A DNA stretch of 64,000 nucleotides from Jiulongibacter sediminis (GCF_001306455.1 NZ_LGTQ01000005.1:124001-188000); one strand, 5' to 3'. Positions 34,918-44,597 are shown, counted from the first letter of the stretch. Numbers and translations are program-made. Notes: generated from the letters alone by a model not told the origin.

Positions 34918-37731
34918 ATGAATTCCTTAAAATTATTGCTGACTCTCTGTCTTTTGGTCTTTTGTGTAGGTGTAGTTTTAGCTCAAAAACCTGATGAATC
35001 TCGTTTCAGTGTAAAAAAGTTGGCTACTGATTTTGATGAACCGATGGAGCTGACTTTTATCCCGGGAGGAAAAGTCTTATTTATTGAGCGAAAAGGAGCT
35101 TTGAAGCTTTACGACCCGGCTCTTGAAGATGTTTTTACGGTTGGAATAATTGATTGCAACACAAAGTATGTCAATACCGAGGGTAAGGAAAGAGAAGCCG
35201 AAGAGGGCTTGATGGGGATTGTTGCTGATCCGAATTTTGAGGAGAACCATTGGCTTTATCTTTTTTATTCTCACCCATCGGAGCCCAAACATATGCTGAC
35301 CCGTTGGGATTTTGTGGATGATCAATTGGTTGAAGGTTCTGAGAAAGTTATTCTGGAATTTCCGGTTCAGCGGCAGGAATGCTGCCACACAGGTGGGGGA
35401 ATGGTCTTTGATCCGTCCGGAAATCTATATTTAACCGTTGGTAATAATACCAGTAATGGTGGTTCAGGTGGTTATGCCCCTCTCGACGAAAGGTCAGGCC
35501 GGGAGCCTTGGGACGATCAGAGGGGAGCGGGGAATACCAATGATCTCAGAGGGTCCGTTTTGAGAATTAAACCCATGCCTGACGGTAGCTATGAAATACC
35601 AGAAGGTAACCTATTTACTCCGGGAACACCGAAGACGAAACCAGAAATTTATACGAAAGGCTCCCGAAATCCATGGCGACCTGCCATTGACTCGCATACA
35701 GGTTATTTGTATTGGGGAGAAGTTGGGCCAGATGCCCCTAAAAGTACGGAAATGGGGCCTGCGGGATACGATGAGTTTAATCAGGCAAAAAAGGCCGGGT
35801 TCTTTGGCTGGCCTTACTTCGCGGGCAATAATGAGCCTTACCGCGATTTGAACTTTGAGACAAAGGAAAAGGGGGAATTGTTCAGCCTAGAGGGGCCTTT
35901 AAATAACTCTCCCAATAATACAGGATTGAAAAAGCTACCCCCACCAACACCTGCTTTTATTTGGTATCCTTACGATATTTCCGAGAAATTCCCATTGCTT
36001 GGAGTTTCCGGTCGAAGTGCTACGGGAGTAGCTGTTTATCATCAGGATGATTTTGACAAAGAGGCAAGACTCTGGCCAGATTACTATGAAGGGAAGCTTC
36101 TTATTGCCGACTTTATGCGAGGCTGGATCATGTCGGTCACTATGGACGAAAATTCAGACTATGTCTCAATGGAGCGTTTTCTACCCAAAGAAAACTTTAG
36201 CAGCCTAATTGATATGGCTTTTGGACCTGATGGAGATTTATATTTTTTGAAATACGGAACCAACTGGTTTGGTGCTGCGGAGAATTCCGGTTTGTTTAAA
36301 ATTGAGTATAACGCCGGTAACCGTCCACCAGTGGTCAAGCTTCAGGCCGATAGGCAAAATGGTGCCTTGCCGCTTGAAGTTAACTTTTCTTCGGTCGGTT
36401 CTTTTGATCCTGATGGTGATGATATCATTAATCATTGGAAAATCTCTCTTGAAGGGAAAGAAGTCAAGTCCCGTACTGGTGAAATGGATGAAATGAATTA
36501 CCAGTTTACCAAACCTGGTGTTTACAAAGTCCAACTTGAGGTGGAAGACAGTCACGGTGTTTTGACTACAGAACAGCTTGATATTAAAGCAGGTAATACG
36601 GCTCCAGAAGTTAAAACTGAAATTCTCGAGGGTAACAAAAGCTTCTATTTCCCAGATGAGAAGGTCAAATATGAAGTGTTGGTAAAAGATGCTGAAGACG
36701 GTAGTCTTGATTTTTCCGAAATATTACCTTCCCAGGTTGCGGTCAATATTGATTATATGCCGGAGACATTTGACCCCATTGAAATTTCTTCAAATTATGC
36801 CACGGCTGATATCCGGGCACGTTTCAATACAGGGTATAAACTCATCTCAAAAAGCGATTGCGGATCATGTCACTTACCAAAAGAGAAATCAATTGGCCCA
36901 TCTTATGAACAGGTGGCTGAAAGATATCAATCGCAGGCCGGAGCAACTCAAAAACTGGCCGCGAAGGTTATTTCCGGTGGTCAGGGTGTTTGGGGAGATC
37001 ATGCAATGGCAGCTCATCCACAACTTTCGGAGAGTGATGCTGAAGCAATGGTTCGGTATATTCTAAGTTTTTCAGAACCTGAACTTGAGGAGGTTTCTGC
37101 TCCTGTGTCAGGTGAGTTTGAAACTAAAATTCCGAATCTTGAAAGTGGTTTCGGTGGGTATGTTATCAGGGCCGCATATACCGATGAAGGAGCTAAAAAA
37201 GTACCTTCGATTAGCACAGAATCTATTTCATTCTTGAAATACCCCTTTCTCGATCCTCAAAAACATGATTTTTCAAAAAATACCGAAAACGTTGATACAC
37301 CAACTCACGTCTTACAGTTCTTTGGAGATCAGTCTTTTATTGGTTTTGAAGGTATTGATTTGAGTGGAATTGGAAGTGTCGATCTGTTGGTTCAGGCTTC
37401 AAACCGAACCTCAAGTGCGGGTGGAATACTTGAAATACGAGTGGATAACCCGGAAGGAAGAAAAATTGGTGAAGCTGAAATAAGACAAATAGACGTGGGA
37501 GAGGACGTGGAAGGTATTGGCAAGGAGCCTCACCGCAAAATCTATCAGGAGCAGCTGCAACGGATGGAGGTTGGAGCTGCTGAATATTTTCAGGGCCGTT
37601 CTCAGGTGATTAATGTTCCTATACAGCAGGTCAAGGGAGTTCACGACTTGTATTTTGTGCCAAAGAGCCCAAAGGCTAAGTTTAATCAGAATGTGTTTTC
37701 TTTCTCAGGTATCGAATTAAGACCCGAATAA
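34918..37731 (+). CDS. PQQ-type sugar dehydrogenase with fused PKD, cytochrome c and C-terminal carbohydrate-binding-like domains
   Basis: 937 residues. A signal peptide (1-22) is followed by a glucose/sorbosone dehydrogenase propeller (about 30-440: EPMELTFIPGGKVLFIERKG, QECCHTGGGMVFDPSGNLYLTVGNNT, GSRNPWRPAIDSHTGYLYWGEVGPDA). A PKD domain (about 465-560, SFDPDGDDIINHWKI) comes next. A class I cytochrome c has C648-x2-C651-H652 in CGSCH and a likely Met ligand in GDHAMAAHP. The end is a beta-sandwich resembling CBM6 (IDLSGIGSVDLLVQASNRTSSAGGILEIRVDNPEGRKIGE). The layout suggests periplasmic oxidation of a sugar with electrons passed to the built-in heme. Substrate unknown. A GlcG-like gene follows after 3 bp. 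Confidence 0.9.
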   Translation: MNSLKLLLTLCLLVFCVGVVLAQKPDESRFSVKKLATDFDEPMELTFIPGGKVLFIERKGALKLYDPALEDVFTVGIIDCNTKYVNTEGKEREAEEGLMGIVADPNFEENHWLYLFYSHPSEPKHMLTRWDFVDDQLVEGSEKVILEFPVQRQECCHTGGGMVFDPSGNLYLTVGNNTSNGGSGGYAPLDERSGREPWDDQRGAGNTNDLRGSVLRIKPMPDGSYEIPEGNLFTPGTPKTKPEIYTKGSRNPWRPAIDSHTGYLYWGEVGPDAPKSTEMGPAGYDEFNQAKKAGFFGWPYFAGNNEPYRDLNFETKEKGELFSLEGPLNNSPNNTGLKKLPPPTPAFIWYPYDISEKFPLLGVSGRSATGVAVYHQDDFDKEARLWPDYYEGKLLIADFMRGWIMSVTMDENSDYVSMERFLPKENFSSLIDMAFGPDGDLYFLKYGTNWFGAAENSGLFKIEYNAGNRPPVVKLQADRQNGALPLEVNFSSVGSFDPDGDDIINHWKISLEGKEVKSRTGEMDEMNYQFTKPGVYKVQLEVEDSHGVLTTEQLDIKAGNTAPEVKTEILEGNKSFYFPDEKVKYEVLVKDAEDGSLDFSEILPSQVAVNIDYMPETFDPIEISSNYATADIRARFNTGYKLISKSDCGSCHLPKEKSIGPSYEQVAERYQSQAGATQKLAAKVISGGQGVWGDHAMAAHPQLSESDAEAMVRYILSFSEPELEEVSAPVSGEFETKIPNLESGFGGYVIRAAYTDEGAKKVPSISTESISFLKYPFLDPQKHDFSKNTENVDTPTHVLQFFGDQSFIGFEGIDLSGIGSVDLLVQASNRTSSAGGILEIRVDNPEGRKIGEAEIRQIDVGEDVEGIGKEPHRKIYQEQLQRMEVGAAEYFQGRSQVINVPIQQVKGVHDLYFVPKSPKAKFNQNVFSFSGIELRPE

Positions 37732-37734
37732 AAA

Positions 37735-38190
37735 ATGAATCAGTCAAAATTGAAAGAAGTTGTTGAGAGAGCTTTTGAGATCATCTCAAGTGAAATTCCA
37801 AAGTTCAGAAATAGTGAAGTGGACTGGTCAATTTCCGACGGGAATGTGGCCGCCTGCATCATTGATGAAACGGGGATGATCTATGGCAAAATTTGGGGTG
37901 ATGATAAGGTGAGAGGTCGGAGTTTCTATGATATTGCTTACCGAAAAGCCTCTCAGGTTTGGATCACAGGAATGAAAACAGGTGAATATGAAAAGGCCGT
38001 TTTTGCCGGCGAAATTAACTATAAAGATTTTGGTATTGAACTACCCGATTTAATGGGATGGGAGGGTGGCCAACCTATTGATCTGGATAATGAAACAAGG
38101 ATCTCCTGCGGGTTCAGCGGCTTTGAGGGAGTGAATGATTTGTCAATAGTCAAAAATGCCATTAAGAAGGCCCTGGCTGAACTGATCTAA
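37735..38190 (+). CDS. GlcG/HbpS-family protein
   Basis: 151 residues. DUF336/GlcG features: VAACIIDETGMIYGKIWGDDKVRGRSFYDIAYRKASQVWITGMKTGEYEK and a C-terminal GFSGFEGVNDLSIVKNAIKKAL. Some members bind heme (HbpS); others have unknown roles. There is no signal peptide, so it is probably cytoplasmic. It starts 3 bp after the dehydrogenase-cytochrome gene and is surely in the same transcript. Its stop overlaps the stop of the convergent DoxX gene by 4 bp. Confidence 0.8.
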   Translation: MNQSKLKEVVERAFEIISSEIPKFRNSEVDWSISDGNVAACIIDETGMIYGKIWGDDKVRGRSFYDIAYRKASQVWITGMKTGEYEKAVFAGEINYKDFGIELPDLMGWEGGQPIDLDNETRISCGFSGFEGVNDLSIVKNAIKKALAELI

Positions 38191-38621
38191 TTTCGAACAG
38201 ATTTTCTGGTTTTGCCAAATATATAATAGTCGAGAGAATAACGACCCGGTCCCCAGATGAACAAAGACAAATAAGGAATAAGAAAAAGTAAACCTTTCTC
38301 CATTTCACCAATGCCATCTCCCAATTTTACCATAAAGACTACAACGCACATGGTGAAAATAAGGAAGAAAAGTGCCGGGCGGGTAAATAAACCTAGCAGG
38401 ACAAGAATTGAGCAGATAAGTTCTGAGAAAATGGTTAAAAGCAAAGACGTTTTTTCTCCAACACCGATAGGGTCAGCGAAACCCCAGTTGCCACCTATTG
38501 CTCTTTCAAGCTTAGCCCAGCCATGAGTTATCATCAAGATGGAGATACCAACTCTCAAAATAAAAATGGCAAAATCAACGTAAGGAGGAAGTGCAGTAAC
38601 TTTAAAGAATTTCTTAAGCAT
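38187..38621 (-). CDS. DoxX-family membrane protein
   Basis: 144 residues with four membrane spans. The conserved start (FAIFILRVGISILMITHGWAKLERAIGG, about 17-44) and LLTIFSELICSILVLLGLFTRPALFFLIFTM are typical of DoxX, whose role in bacteria is mostly unknown (linked to thiol or redox balance). Located 16 bp after the DUF4834 gene on the same strand. Confidence 0.9.
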   Translation of the reverse strand: MLKKFFKVTALPPYVDFAIFILRVGISILMITHGWAKLERAIGGNWGFADPIGVGEKTSLLLTIFSELICSILVLLGLFTRPALFFLIFTMCVVVFMVKLGDGIGEMEKGLLFLIPYLSLFIWGPGRYSLDYYIFGKTRKSVRN

Positions 38622-38637
38622 TGCTTAGGCGTGGGTT

Positions 38638-38877
38638 TCAATCTTCAACTTCTTCGTAATCAACATATTCTCCTCCACGGTAATCATGACCTTTAGCATT
38701 TTTAGGTACATAATCTACATTGATATCACCGTCTTTTCGGTTTTGTTTCTGGCTCTGTTGATTGTATTTTTTCTGTTCATTTACCATTGATCTGCCCACC
38801 ACCAGCCAGAAAAGGAATTTCCTTACCGGAGGTACAAAAGCAATGACTAGAAAAACGATAAATATTATTTTTAACAT
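38638..38877 (-). CDS. DUF4834 small membrane protein
   Basis: 79 residues: one membrane span (about 2-26, with the conserved FVPPVRKFLFWLVVG) and a charged cytoplasmic tail ending in DYRGGEYVDYEEVED. This fits DUF4834, a Bacteroidota family of unknown role. It lies between the TlpA and DoxX genes. Confidence 0.8.
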   Translation of the reverse strand: MLKIIFIVFLVIAFVPPVRKFLFWLVVGRSMVNEQKKYNQQSQKQNRKDGDINVDYVPKNAKGHDYRGGEYVDYEEVED

Positions 38878-38914
38878 GTTGAAGTCTTATTCGGAAGTAA
38901 AATTAACGGATGTT

Positions 38915-40183
38915 TTACAATAACTCTAATAGCTTTGGCAAAGTTTCAGGGCTGCTGGGGCGGGGAGCATTCATATTTACTATTTCTCCATTTTTGTTAA
39001 TAATCATGTAACGAGGAATACTTTTTACCTGATACCTGCCTGATACTTCAAAAGAGTGTCCGTTTTCACCAAAATCTTTTAGACCAAGTTTCTCCACAGC
39101 AGCTTTCCATTTTTCTAAATCCTGATCAATGGAGATGTAGAGGAAAACTATCTCTTTCTTTTGTTTGGCTGTTAAGCCTTCATGCATGGCTTTGCTGTAC
39201 GGAAACTCCTGACGGCATGGTCCACACCAACTGGCCCAAAAATCAACATAAACTACCTTACCTTTATACTTCTCAAAAGTGAAGCTTTCATCAGCAAGGT
39301 CCATGATATTCGGCAAACCAGATTTGTTCTTGTTTTCGCTGATTTCCTTTTTCTGATCTGCCCGGCTGGCTTCAGCCTCTGCTACTTTGTCAAAGTAGTT
39401 GTCCGTTAAATAGCGTTGCAGGTTTTCACAGTAAATATGACTTGCCCATATTCTGAAAGCACTTGTACTCAGCATTTGATGGTTTTTCTCCAAAAGACGG
39501 GTCATGGTATAGTCAAAAACCTCTCCGCTAAGGTATTTTTCAGCAAAGTCAGCCTTGTCTGTAATACTTTTAACACCATCGGTATACTTCTTAAAACGAT
39601 TTTCTTTGGAGTTAAAATAAATGACGAAATAGGGGAGGAACTCACGATAACTTTTTGAAATCAGTCGTTTGTCATTGTCAATTTTTGAAGGATCAATAGG
39701 CTCCGTCATGATTGCAGGAAGCGATGTGACGGTTAACTGGGCGGTATTATCATTGCTTCTGTTGATAGAATAGGCCAAAAGCAAATGCCAGTAATTATAA
39801 TTGATATTGGCCGTGACAAGGTCAATAAACTCTTCTGAGAAACTGTTAAAGTCCTTATAAGATTTAAAGAACTCCATTTGCTTATTTCTCTGCTCAAAGA
39901 GTTTCATTTCCCATTCATCCACGTTGGTTGTTTTGAGGGCCTCGTATTGGGTTCCAGTGTCAAAATTTTCCCCGAATTCTGTTTCAAAATCCTCGGCGAA
40001 TTTAGACTGAGAAGGAACTGCCAAAAGGTTTTCCAGTTCCTTCTCATGGGAGAAACTTGACAGTAAGTAAGGGTCTTTCTCATCGGCTCTAAATGGCTCT
40101 GAAGCCAGGCTTTTGTTAAGAGTATTGAAAAGGAAAAAGGTAAGCAGACCTTTCAGAAATATGGAGAAGTTTTGCTTTGTCAT
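38915..40183 (-). CDS. TlpA-like periplasmic thiol-disulfide oxidoreductase
   Basis: 422 residues. An N-terminal signal (about 8-27) precedes a long helical region of no recognised family (about 30-285) and a C-terminal thioredoxin domain. The active site is WCGPC at 319-323 in VYVDFWASWCGPCRQEF, and the cis-proline loop is KSIPRYMIIN. Such proteins reduce disulfides in the Bacteroidota periplasm. The N-terminal part lacks the usual DUF4369 look, so its partner is unclear. Confidence 0.87.
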   Translation of the reverse strand: MTKQNFSIFLKGLLTFFLFNTLNKSLASEPFRADEKDPYLLSSFSHEKELENLLAVPSQSKFAEDFETEFGENFDTGTQYEALKTTNVDEWEMKLFEQRNKQMEFFKSYKDFNSFSEEFIDLVTANINYNYWHLLLAYSINRSNDNTAQLTVTSLPAIMTEPIDPSKIDNDKRLISKSYREFLPYFVIYFNSKENRFKKYTDGVKSITDKADFAEKYLSGEVFDYTMTRLLEKNHQMLSTSAFRIWASHIYCENLQRYLTDNYFDKVAEAEASRADQKKEISENKNKSGLPNIMDLADESFTFEKYKGKVVYVDFWASWCGPCRQEFPYSKAMHEGLTAKQKKEIVFLYISIDQDLEKWKAAVEKLGLKDFGENGHSFEVSGRYQVKSIPRYMIINKNGEIVNMNAPRPSSPETLPKLLELL

Positions 40184-40287
40184 ATTGATAAAACAGTCAA
40201 CAGGGGTTTCGGTTTACTAACGCAATTTTCCAGCCATTGTTTGCAACGAAAGGTAGAAAAAAGGGTCTCATCCATCGAAAATGGGCT

Positions 40288-40295
40288 TATCTTTG
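40288..40295 (+). promoter_or_regulatory. -7 box of the M61 peptidase promoter
   Basis: TATCTTTG is an exact TAnnTTTG box 38 bp before ATG 40333. It lies downstream of an earlier in-frame ATG (40237), so that earlier start is unlikely. Confidence 0.5.
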
Positions 40296-40332
40296 CCGCC
40301 AATTACACGAAAACAAAAGACTAAAAACGAAA

Positions 40333-41853
40333 ATGAAAAATTTATTTCTGCTTTTTCTGGCGGTCACTGTATCTCAGGCAATGGGTCAATCATTGACTTA
40401 TACCATTGATGTTACTCAAAACACTGATACATTTCAGGTTTTCATTGATGTGCGACAAGAATTGCCGAAAACGACAAAAGTATTCCAGTTTGCCGCCACA
40501 GCTCCGGGAACTTATCAAACGCAAAATATTGGTCGTTTTGTTTCCGGCTTTAAGGCTTTGAATAAGAAAGGCAAAGAGATTAAAACTACCTTCATGGCTC
40601 CTAACCAGTATGAAATCAGCAAGCCGCATAAAGTGAAATCTATTCATTATCAGGTTGCCGAAACTTTTGACACGCAGGTAAGCAGTTATCCCGTGTATAT
40701 GATGTGTGGTAGTAGTATTGAAAATGATCATACCCTTATTAATGCCCACACTGTTATGGGCTATTTTCAGGGTAATCAAAGTGAGCCTTTGAAAATAAAA
40801 GTCATAGGAAACCCAGAATGGATGACGGGTACGGCTTTAGAGCAGGAAGGTGAGTATTTTCTGGCCGAATCTTTTGATCACGCAGTTGATTCACCCATTC
40901 TTTCAGGTAACCTGACCAGGGCTGAGACCAAGGTAGCTGATACACCTGTAAGGATTTTTACCTACTCAGAACAGGGGAAATTTGATTCTGAGTCGCTGCT
41001 GACCAATATGAAAGATATGCTACAGGCTTCTCAAAAGTTTTTGGTAAAACTACCTGTAGATCGTTACACTTTTCTTTACTACTTTTTACCGAACCCAAGC
41101 GGAACTACAGGAGCCTGGGAGCATTCTTACAGCTCCGAATATGTTTTAGGCGAGCAGGAACCTACCGAGCAATATATGAAGCAGGTGACCGATATTGCGT
41201 CCCATGAGTTCTTTCATATTGTAACTCCTTTAAATATCCACTCTGAGATTATTGAGTCCTTCAATTTTGTGGAGCCAACGCCGTCAGAGCACCTTTGGCT
41301 GTATGAAGGTGTTACCGAGTGGGCTTCTAATATTTTGCTTTATCGCGGAGGTGTCACTTCGTTTGATGAATACGTAAAAAACTCCATTGCTCAGAAAATT
41401 CTGGTCAATGAAAACTATTTTGACAAAAGCAGGAGCCTGAGTGAACTTGCAGCCCGATCCTTCACCCAGGAAGGTGCCAAGCAATACGGCAACATTTACT
41501 ACAAAGGCTCATTGGTGGCAGGTTATTTAGATATCAGATTGCTGGAGCTTTCAAATGGTACACGTGGCCTGAGAGAAGTAATGCTGGAACTGGTTGATAA
41601 ATATGGAAAGGGAAATCCATTCTCAGAAAAGACTTTTTTCGATGATTTGGTGAAGATGACCTATCCAGAAATCGGAGACTTTATTCATGATTATATTCAG
41701 AATTCAGAGCCACTTCCACATCAGGAATACCTCAATAAAATTGGTCTTAATTATACCCGGGAAGGAATGAAGATTCAAATCAGAAAAATGGTAAATCCGA
41801 CTGACCAACAGAAGATGTTGCTGGAAGTCTGGAGTAAGAATTTAGCTTTATAA
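40333..41853 (+). CDS. M61-family metallopeptidase
   Basis: 506 residues from ATG 40333, which starts a clean signal peptide (MKNLFLLFLAVTVSQAMGQ). Zinc site HEFFH at 291-295, and a downstream Glu in WLYEGVTEW (E325) as expected for the gluzincin third ligand. The N-terminal beta domain (about 22-150) matches the M61 glycyl-aminopeptidase N-domain. It is shorter than typical M61 enzymes (about 600) because I see no C-terminal PDZ domain. Probably a periplasmic aminopeptidase. Confidence 0.9.
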   Translation: MKNLFLLFLAVTVSQAMGQSLTYTIDVTQNTDTFQVFIDVRQELPKTTKVFQFAATAPGTYQTQNIGRFVSGFKALNKKGKEIKTTFMAPNQYEISKPHKVKSIHYQVAETFDTQVSSYPVYMMCGSSIENDHTLINAHTVMGYFQGNQSEPLKIKVIGNPEWMTGTALEQEGEYFLAESFDHAVDSPILSGNLTRAETKVADTPVRIFTYSEQGKFDSESLLTNMKDMLQASQKFLVKLPVDRYTFLYYFLPNPSGTTGAWEHSYSSEYVLGEQEPTEQYMKQVTDIASHEFFHIVTPLNIHSEIIESFNFVEPTPSEHLWLYEGVTEWASNILLYRGGVTSFDEYVKNSIAQKILVNENYFDKSRSLSELAARSFTQEGAKQYGNIYYKGSLVAGYLDIRLLELSNGTRGLREVMLELVDKYGKGNPFSEKTFFDDLVKMTYPEIGDFIHDYIQNSEPLPHQEYLNKIGLNYTREGMKIQIRKMVNPTDQQKMLLEVWSKNLAL

Positions 41854-41865
41854 ATGACTCAAGCT

Positions 41866-41890
41866 AAAGGCCTCCCAACCGGAGGCCTTT
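41866..41890. terminator. Hairpin terminator between convergent genes
   Basis: AAAGGCCTCC (41866-41875), loop CAACC, GGAGGCCTTT (41881-41890): a perfect 10-bp stem 12 bp after the M61 stop. Only three T follow on the plus strand, but stability is high. Confidence 0.8.
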
Positions 41891-41940
41891 ATATTTACCA
41901 GCTTATTTTTAGCAAGGAGACCCCTTGTCTTTCAATATCC

Positions 41941-41973
41941 AATTGCAGATCAAATTCACTTTGATCTGCAATT
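41941..41973. repeat. Perfect 14-bp inverted repeat spanning the GH39 stop codon
   Basis: AATTGCAGATCAAA (41941-41954), loop TTCAC, TTTGATCTGCAATT (41960-41973), perfect pairing. The stop codon of the GH39 gene (41956-41958) is in the loop, and the final codons form one arm. There is no T run after it. Confidence 0.65.
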
Positions 41974-43584
41974 GATCCAAAAGGGCGAGCCGGCCATTTT
42001 CAGTTGGCCTGCCTTCTCCAGTTCTTTAATTTGGCTGGCTGTTGGATTTTGAGGAGAACCCATATTCAGCCAAACATTATAAGAATTACTGTGTTCCTGA
42101 TCTACGGAAAAGTGTTGAACCAAAAGTTTGTTTTTAGGTAAGACTGCCAGACTAAGCTTTACCGAGCTGGTTTCTCCCATTTTCTCATTGATGTCATGAT
42201 AATTCCAAAGCATTACCGTGGCCGAATTTTTATCCATAGCGGCCAAAGCATTAATGTCATTTTTATCGCCTTTGACTCCATTTTTGATAATCGTTTCATG
42301 GTTATGGTTCAGTTGTCCACTGACTTTCACTCTTTGCCCGCTCATCATTCCGAACATTCGGAATACGTTTAAGACCGGCTTGTCAACACCATTCGTCGCC
42401 ATATCTCTGAAGCCAGCATACCAGGCTTGGTTTTCAAATTCAAATCCCCAGGTGACAGCCCCTACGAGATTCACGCCATATCGGTCAGCCAATTCAAATT
42501 TACGGGCAAAGGCCGCAGCGGTGTAGCTTGAATACATAGTGCCATTTCGGTAGGCATTATGGGGGTAATCAGCTTCTGAACAAGCCGCACAGCCCTCAGG
42601 GTCAGACTCTCCGATGATGATGGGTAAATTTTTGAATTCGGGATAAGAAGCCACAATTTCAAAACCTTTTTCAATGTCATTCAACTGGGCACCCATGTTC
42701 ATTTGCACCACACCATCAACCAGTTTTGGACTTCCTTTTGCATGAAAAGTGATGAAATCAAGAGGCGTGCCTTTCTTCCCGGTGGCATAATTTGTCCCAT
42801 TTTTGGCATGGTCTAAAAAGGTTGTGAGAAACTCTGCCGCTTTATCCCAGCCAGGCCCGGTACCCTCTGGCCCTCCAATTCTCGCAGTTGGGAGAGCTCT
42901 TTTCACTGCATCAGCGGCATAATCATATAATTTGATGTATTCTTCTGTGGTGCCTTGCCAGTATCCAATGTTTGGCTCGTTCCAAACCTCCCAATACCAG
43001 CTTTCCACCTCTTCTTTACCATAACGATCAATAGAGTGTTTTACCCATTGAAAAACCAGCTCAGCCCATTTCTCATAATCCTTTGGCGGATATGCCCAGC
43101 CACGATAAATTTCCTCGTATTTGGCACCAGGTTTCCAGAAATGGCGGTAGGGTTCAGGTTTGATGGAAAGTGCTTTGGGCATAAAGCCAATCTGAGCGAA
43201 AGGCTTCATGCCTCTATTAATATAGGTGTCAAATATCTGATCAATAACCGTCCAGTTATAAATCGGGTTGCCTTTTTCATCTTCAGTGTAAACGTTGGTA
43301 GATCCCCATTTTAAAGCTGCTCTTGGGCCTTCATCGGTAACGAGCAAGCTATGTGCTCTGACGTAAACAGGTACGGGACTTAGAGCAGCTATTTCAGTTA
43401 GCAGCTTCTGGCCGTCTTTCATGTAGGTATAGTTGGGCTCATCATAGCCCCACCAAGCCCATATCGGCTTCATTTCTCCAATCTTTGAGGAAAAGTCTAC
43501 GTTGATTTCAACAGGTTCCTGTGCGACTGAAACACTCAGGATACTTTGGAAAAGAACAAAAAGTATGATTTGCTTAAATTTCAT
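41956..43584 (-). CDS. Secreted GH39-like glycoside hydrolase
   Basis: 542 residues from ATG 43584; an ATG 25 codons earlier exists, but MKFKQIILFVLFQSILSVSVAQ is the signal peptide. A TIM barrel has the acid/base Glu in WYWEVWNEPNIGYW (E203) and a nucleophile Glu in PIIIGESDPEG (E326). A C-terminal beta domain follows (VKVSGQLNHNHETI, MLWNYHD). The closest family I recall is GH39 (beta-xylosidase / iduronidase type), though related clan A families are possible. Its last codons and stop lie in a perfect hairpin. Confidence 0.85.
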   Translation of the reverse strand: MKFKQIILFVLFQSILSVSVAQEPVEINVDFSSKIGEMKPIWAWWGYDEPNYTYMKDGQKLLTEIAALSPVPVYVRAHSLLVTDEGPRAALKWGSTNVYTEDEKGNPIYNWTVIDQIFDTYINRGMKPFAQIGFMPKALSIKPEPYRHFWKPGAKYEEIYRGWAYPPKDYEKWAELVFQWVKHSIDRYGKEEVESWYWEVWNEPNIGYWQGTTEEYIKLYDYAADAVKRALPTARIGGPEGTGPGWDKAAEFLTTFLDHAKNGTNYATGKKGTPLDFITFHAKGSPKLVDGVVQMNMGAQLNDIEKGFEIVASYPEFKNLPIIIGESDPEGCAACSEADYPHNAYRNGTMYSSYTAAAFARKFELADRYGVNLVGAVTWGFEFENQAWYAGFRDMATNGVDKPVLNVFRMFGMMSGQRVKVSGQLNHNHETIIKNGVKGDKNDINALAAMDKNSATVMLWNYHDINEKMGETSSVKLSLAVLPKNKLLVQHFSVDQEHSNSYNVWLNMGSPQNPTASQIKELEKAGQLKMAGSPFWINCRSK

Positions 43585-43682
43585 GAAGGGGTAGGGTTGA
43601 TTGAAATTAAAAATAGGGAAATCAATCGGGAAAAGACTTTTCACCCATAGGCTTTCCAATCCAAATAGATGATCGCCAGATC

Positions 43683-44597
43683 TCAGAAGATCGAAAGCTC
43701 AGTAAGGGTAGTGAATTCCTCGAGAAACTTCATGCCTTTATAGGAGTTTCCTTTGGTATTGAGGCCTGGGCTCCAAACAGCGATGCTGTATTTGTCGGGG
43801 TGAACCGCCGCTATTCCTCCTCCTACACCACTTTTGCCCGGAAGCCCAACTCTGAATGCGAATTCCCCAGATTCGTCGTAGAAACCACAGGTTTGCATAA
43901 TGGCGTTTATTCTTTTTGAATAGCTGTTAGGGATGATTTTCTCGTTGGAATGCGGGGCAATTCCATCATAGGCCAGGGGTAAAAATAAACTGGAAAGTGT
44001 CTGGCAATCTGTTTCAAGTGAGCATAGGGTAAAATAGAAATCCAGAACTTCTTCCGGCTGATTTTCAATATTACCAAGCGATTTCAGGAAGTTGCATAAA
44101 GCTACATTTCGGTATCCAACAGATTTCTCAGAGGCCTCCACCACCGGCGAATAGGATATATTATCAGAAGGTGACATGCTTTTGACAAATTCTAAAAGCT
44201 CAGCTTTTGGGTTTTTAAGCCCAGATACCAGAATGTCGGCAATTACTAGTGCCCCGGCATTAATGAATGGGTTTCTGGGAATACCATTATCGCTTTCGAG
44301 CTGTACTAATGAATTGAATTTGGTGCCTGAAGGTTCTACACCAACCCTTTCCCAGATTTTTTCGCCCTTTAATTTGTAAGCAAGACTTAAGGAAAATACC
44401 TTGGCAATACTCTGAATTGAGAACCTTGTTTGGTAATCTCCAATACCAAATGAAGGCTCTTTCAAAGGGCAAATGTGAACACCGAATTTGGACGGGTCAA
44501 TTTGAGACAGTTCAGGAATATAAGCAGCAGGTTTACCTTTTTCTTTAAGCTTTTTAGTGCTTCGGTAAATTTGCTCAATCGCCTCCTGATAGGTCAT
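43683..44597 (-). CDS. glsA: Glutaminase A
   Basis: 304 residues, normal length. The serine-dependent glutaminase motif SIAK at 63-66 in FSIQSIAKVFSLSLAYKLKG, then VQLESDNGIPRNPFINAGAL and a C-terminal GLPGKSGVGGGIAAVHPDKYSIAVWSPGL. It converts glutamine to glutamate and ammonia in the cytoplasm. Own promoter box at 44628-44635; a single-gene unit. Confidence 0.97.
   Translation of the reverse strand: MTYQEAIEQIYRSTKKLKEKGKPAAYIPELSQIDPSKFGVHICPLKEPSFGIGDYQTRFSIQSIAKVFSLSLAYKLKGEKIWERVGVEPSGTKFNSLVQLESDNGIPRNPFINAGALVIADILVSGLKNPKAELLEFVKSMSPSDNISYSPVVEASEKSVGYRNVALCNFLKSLGNIENQPEEVLDFYFTLCSLETDCQTLSSLFLPLAYDGIAPHSNEKIIPNSYSKRINAIMQTCGFYDESGEFAFRVGLPGKSGVGGGIAAVHPDKYSIAVWSPGLNTKGNSYKGMKFLEEFTTLTELSIF

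Noticed and set aside
40237-40332. 32-codon N-terminal extension of the M61 peptidase
   Set aside because: It contains the -7 box and buries the signal peptide.
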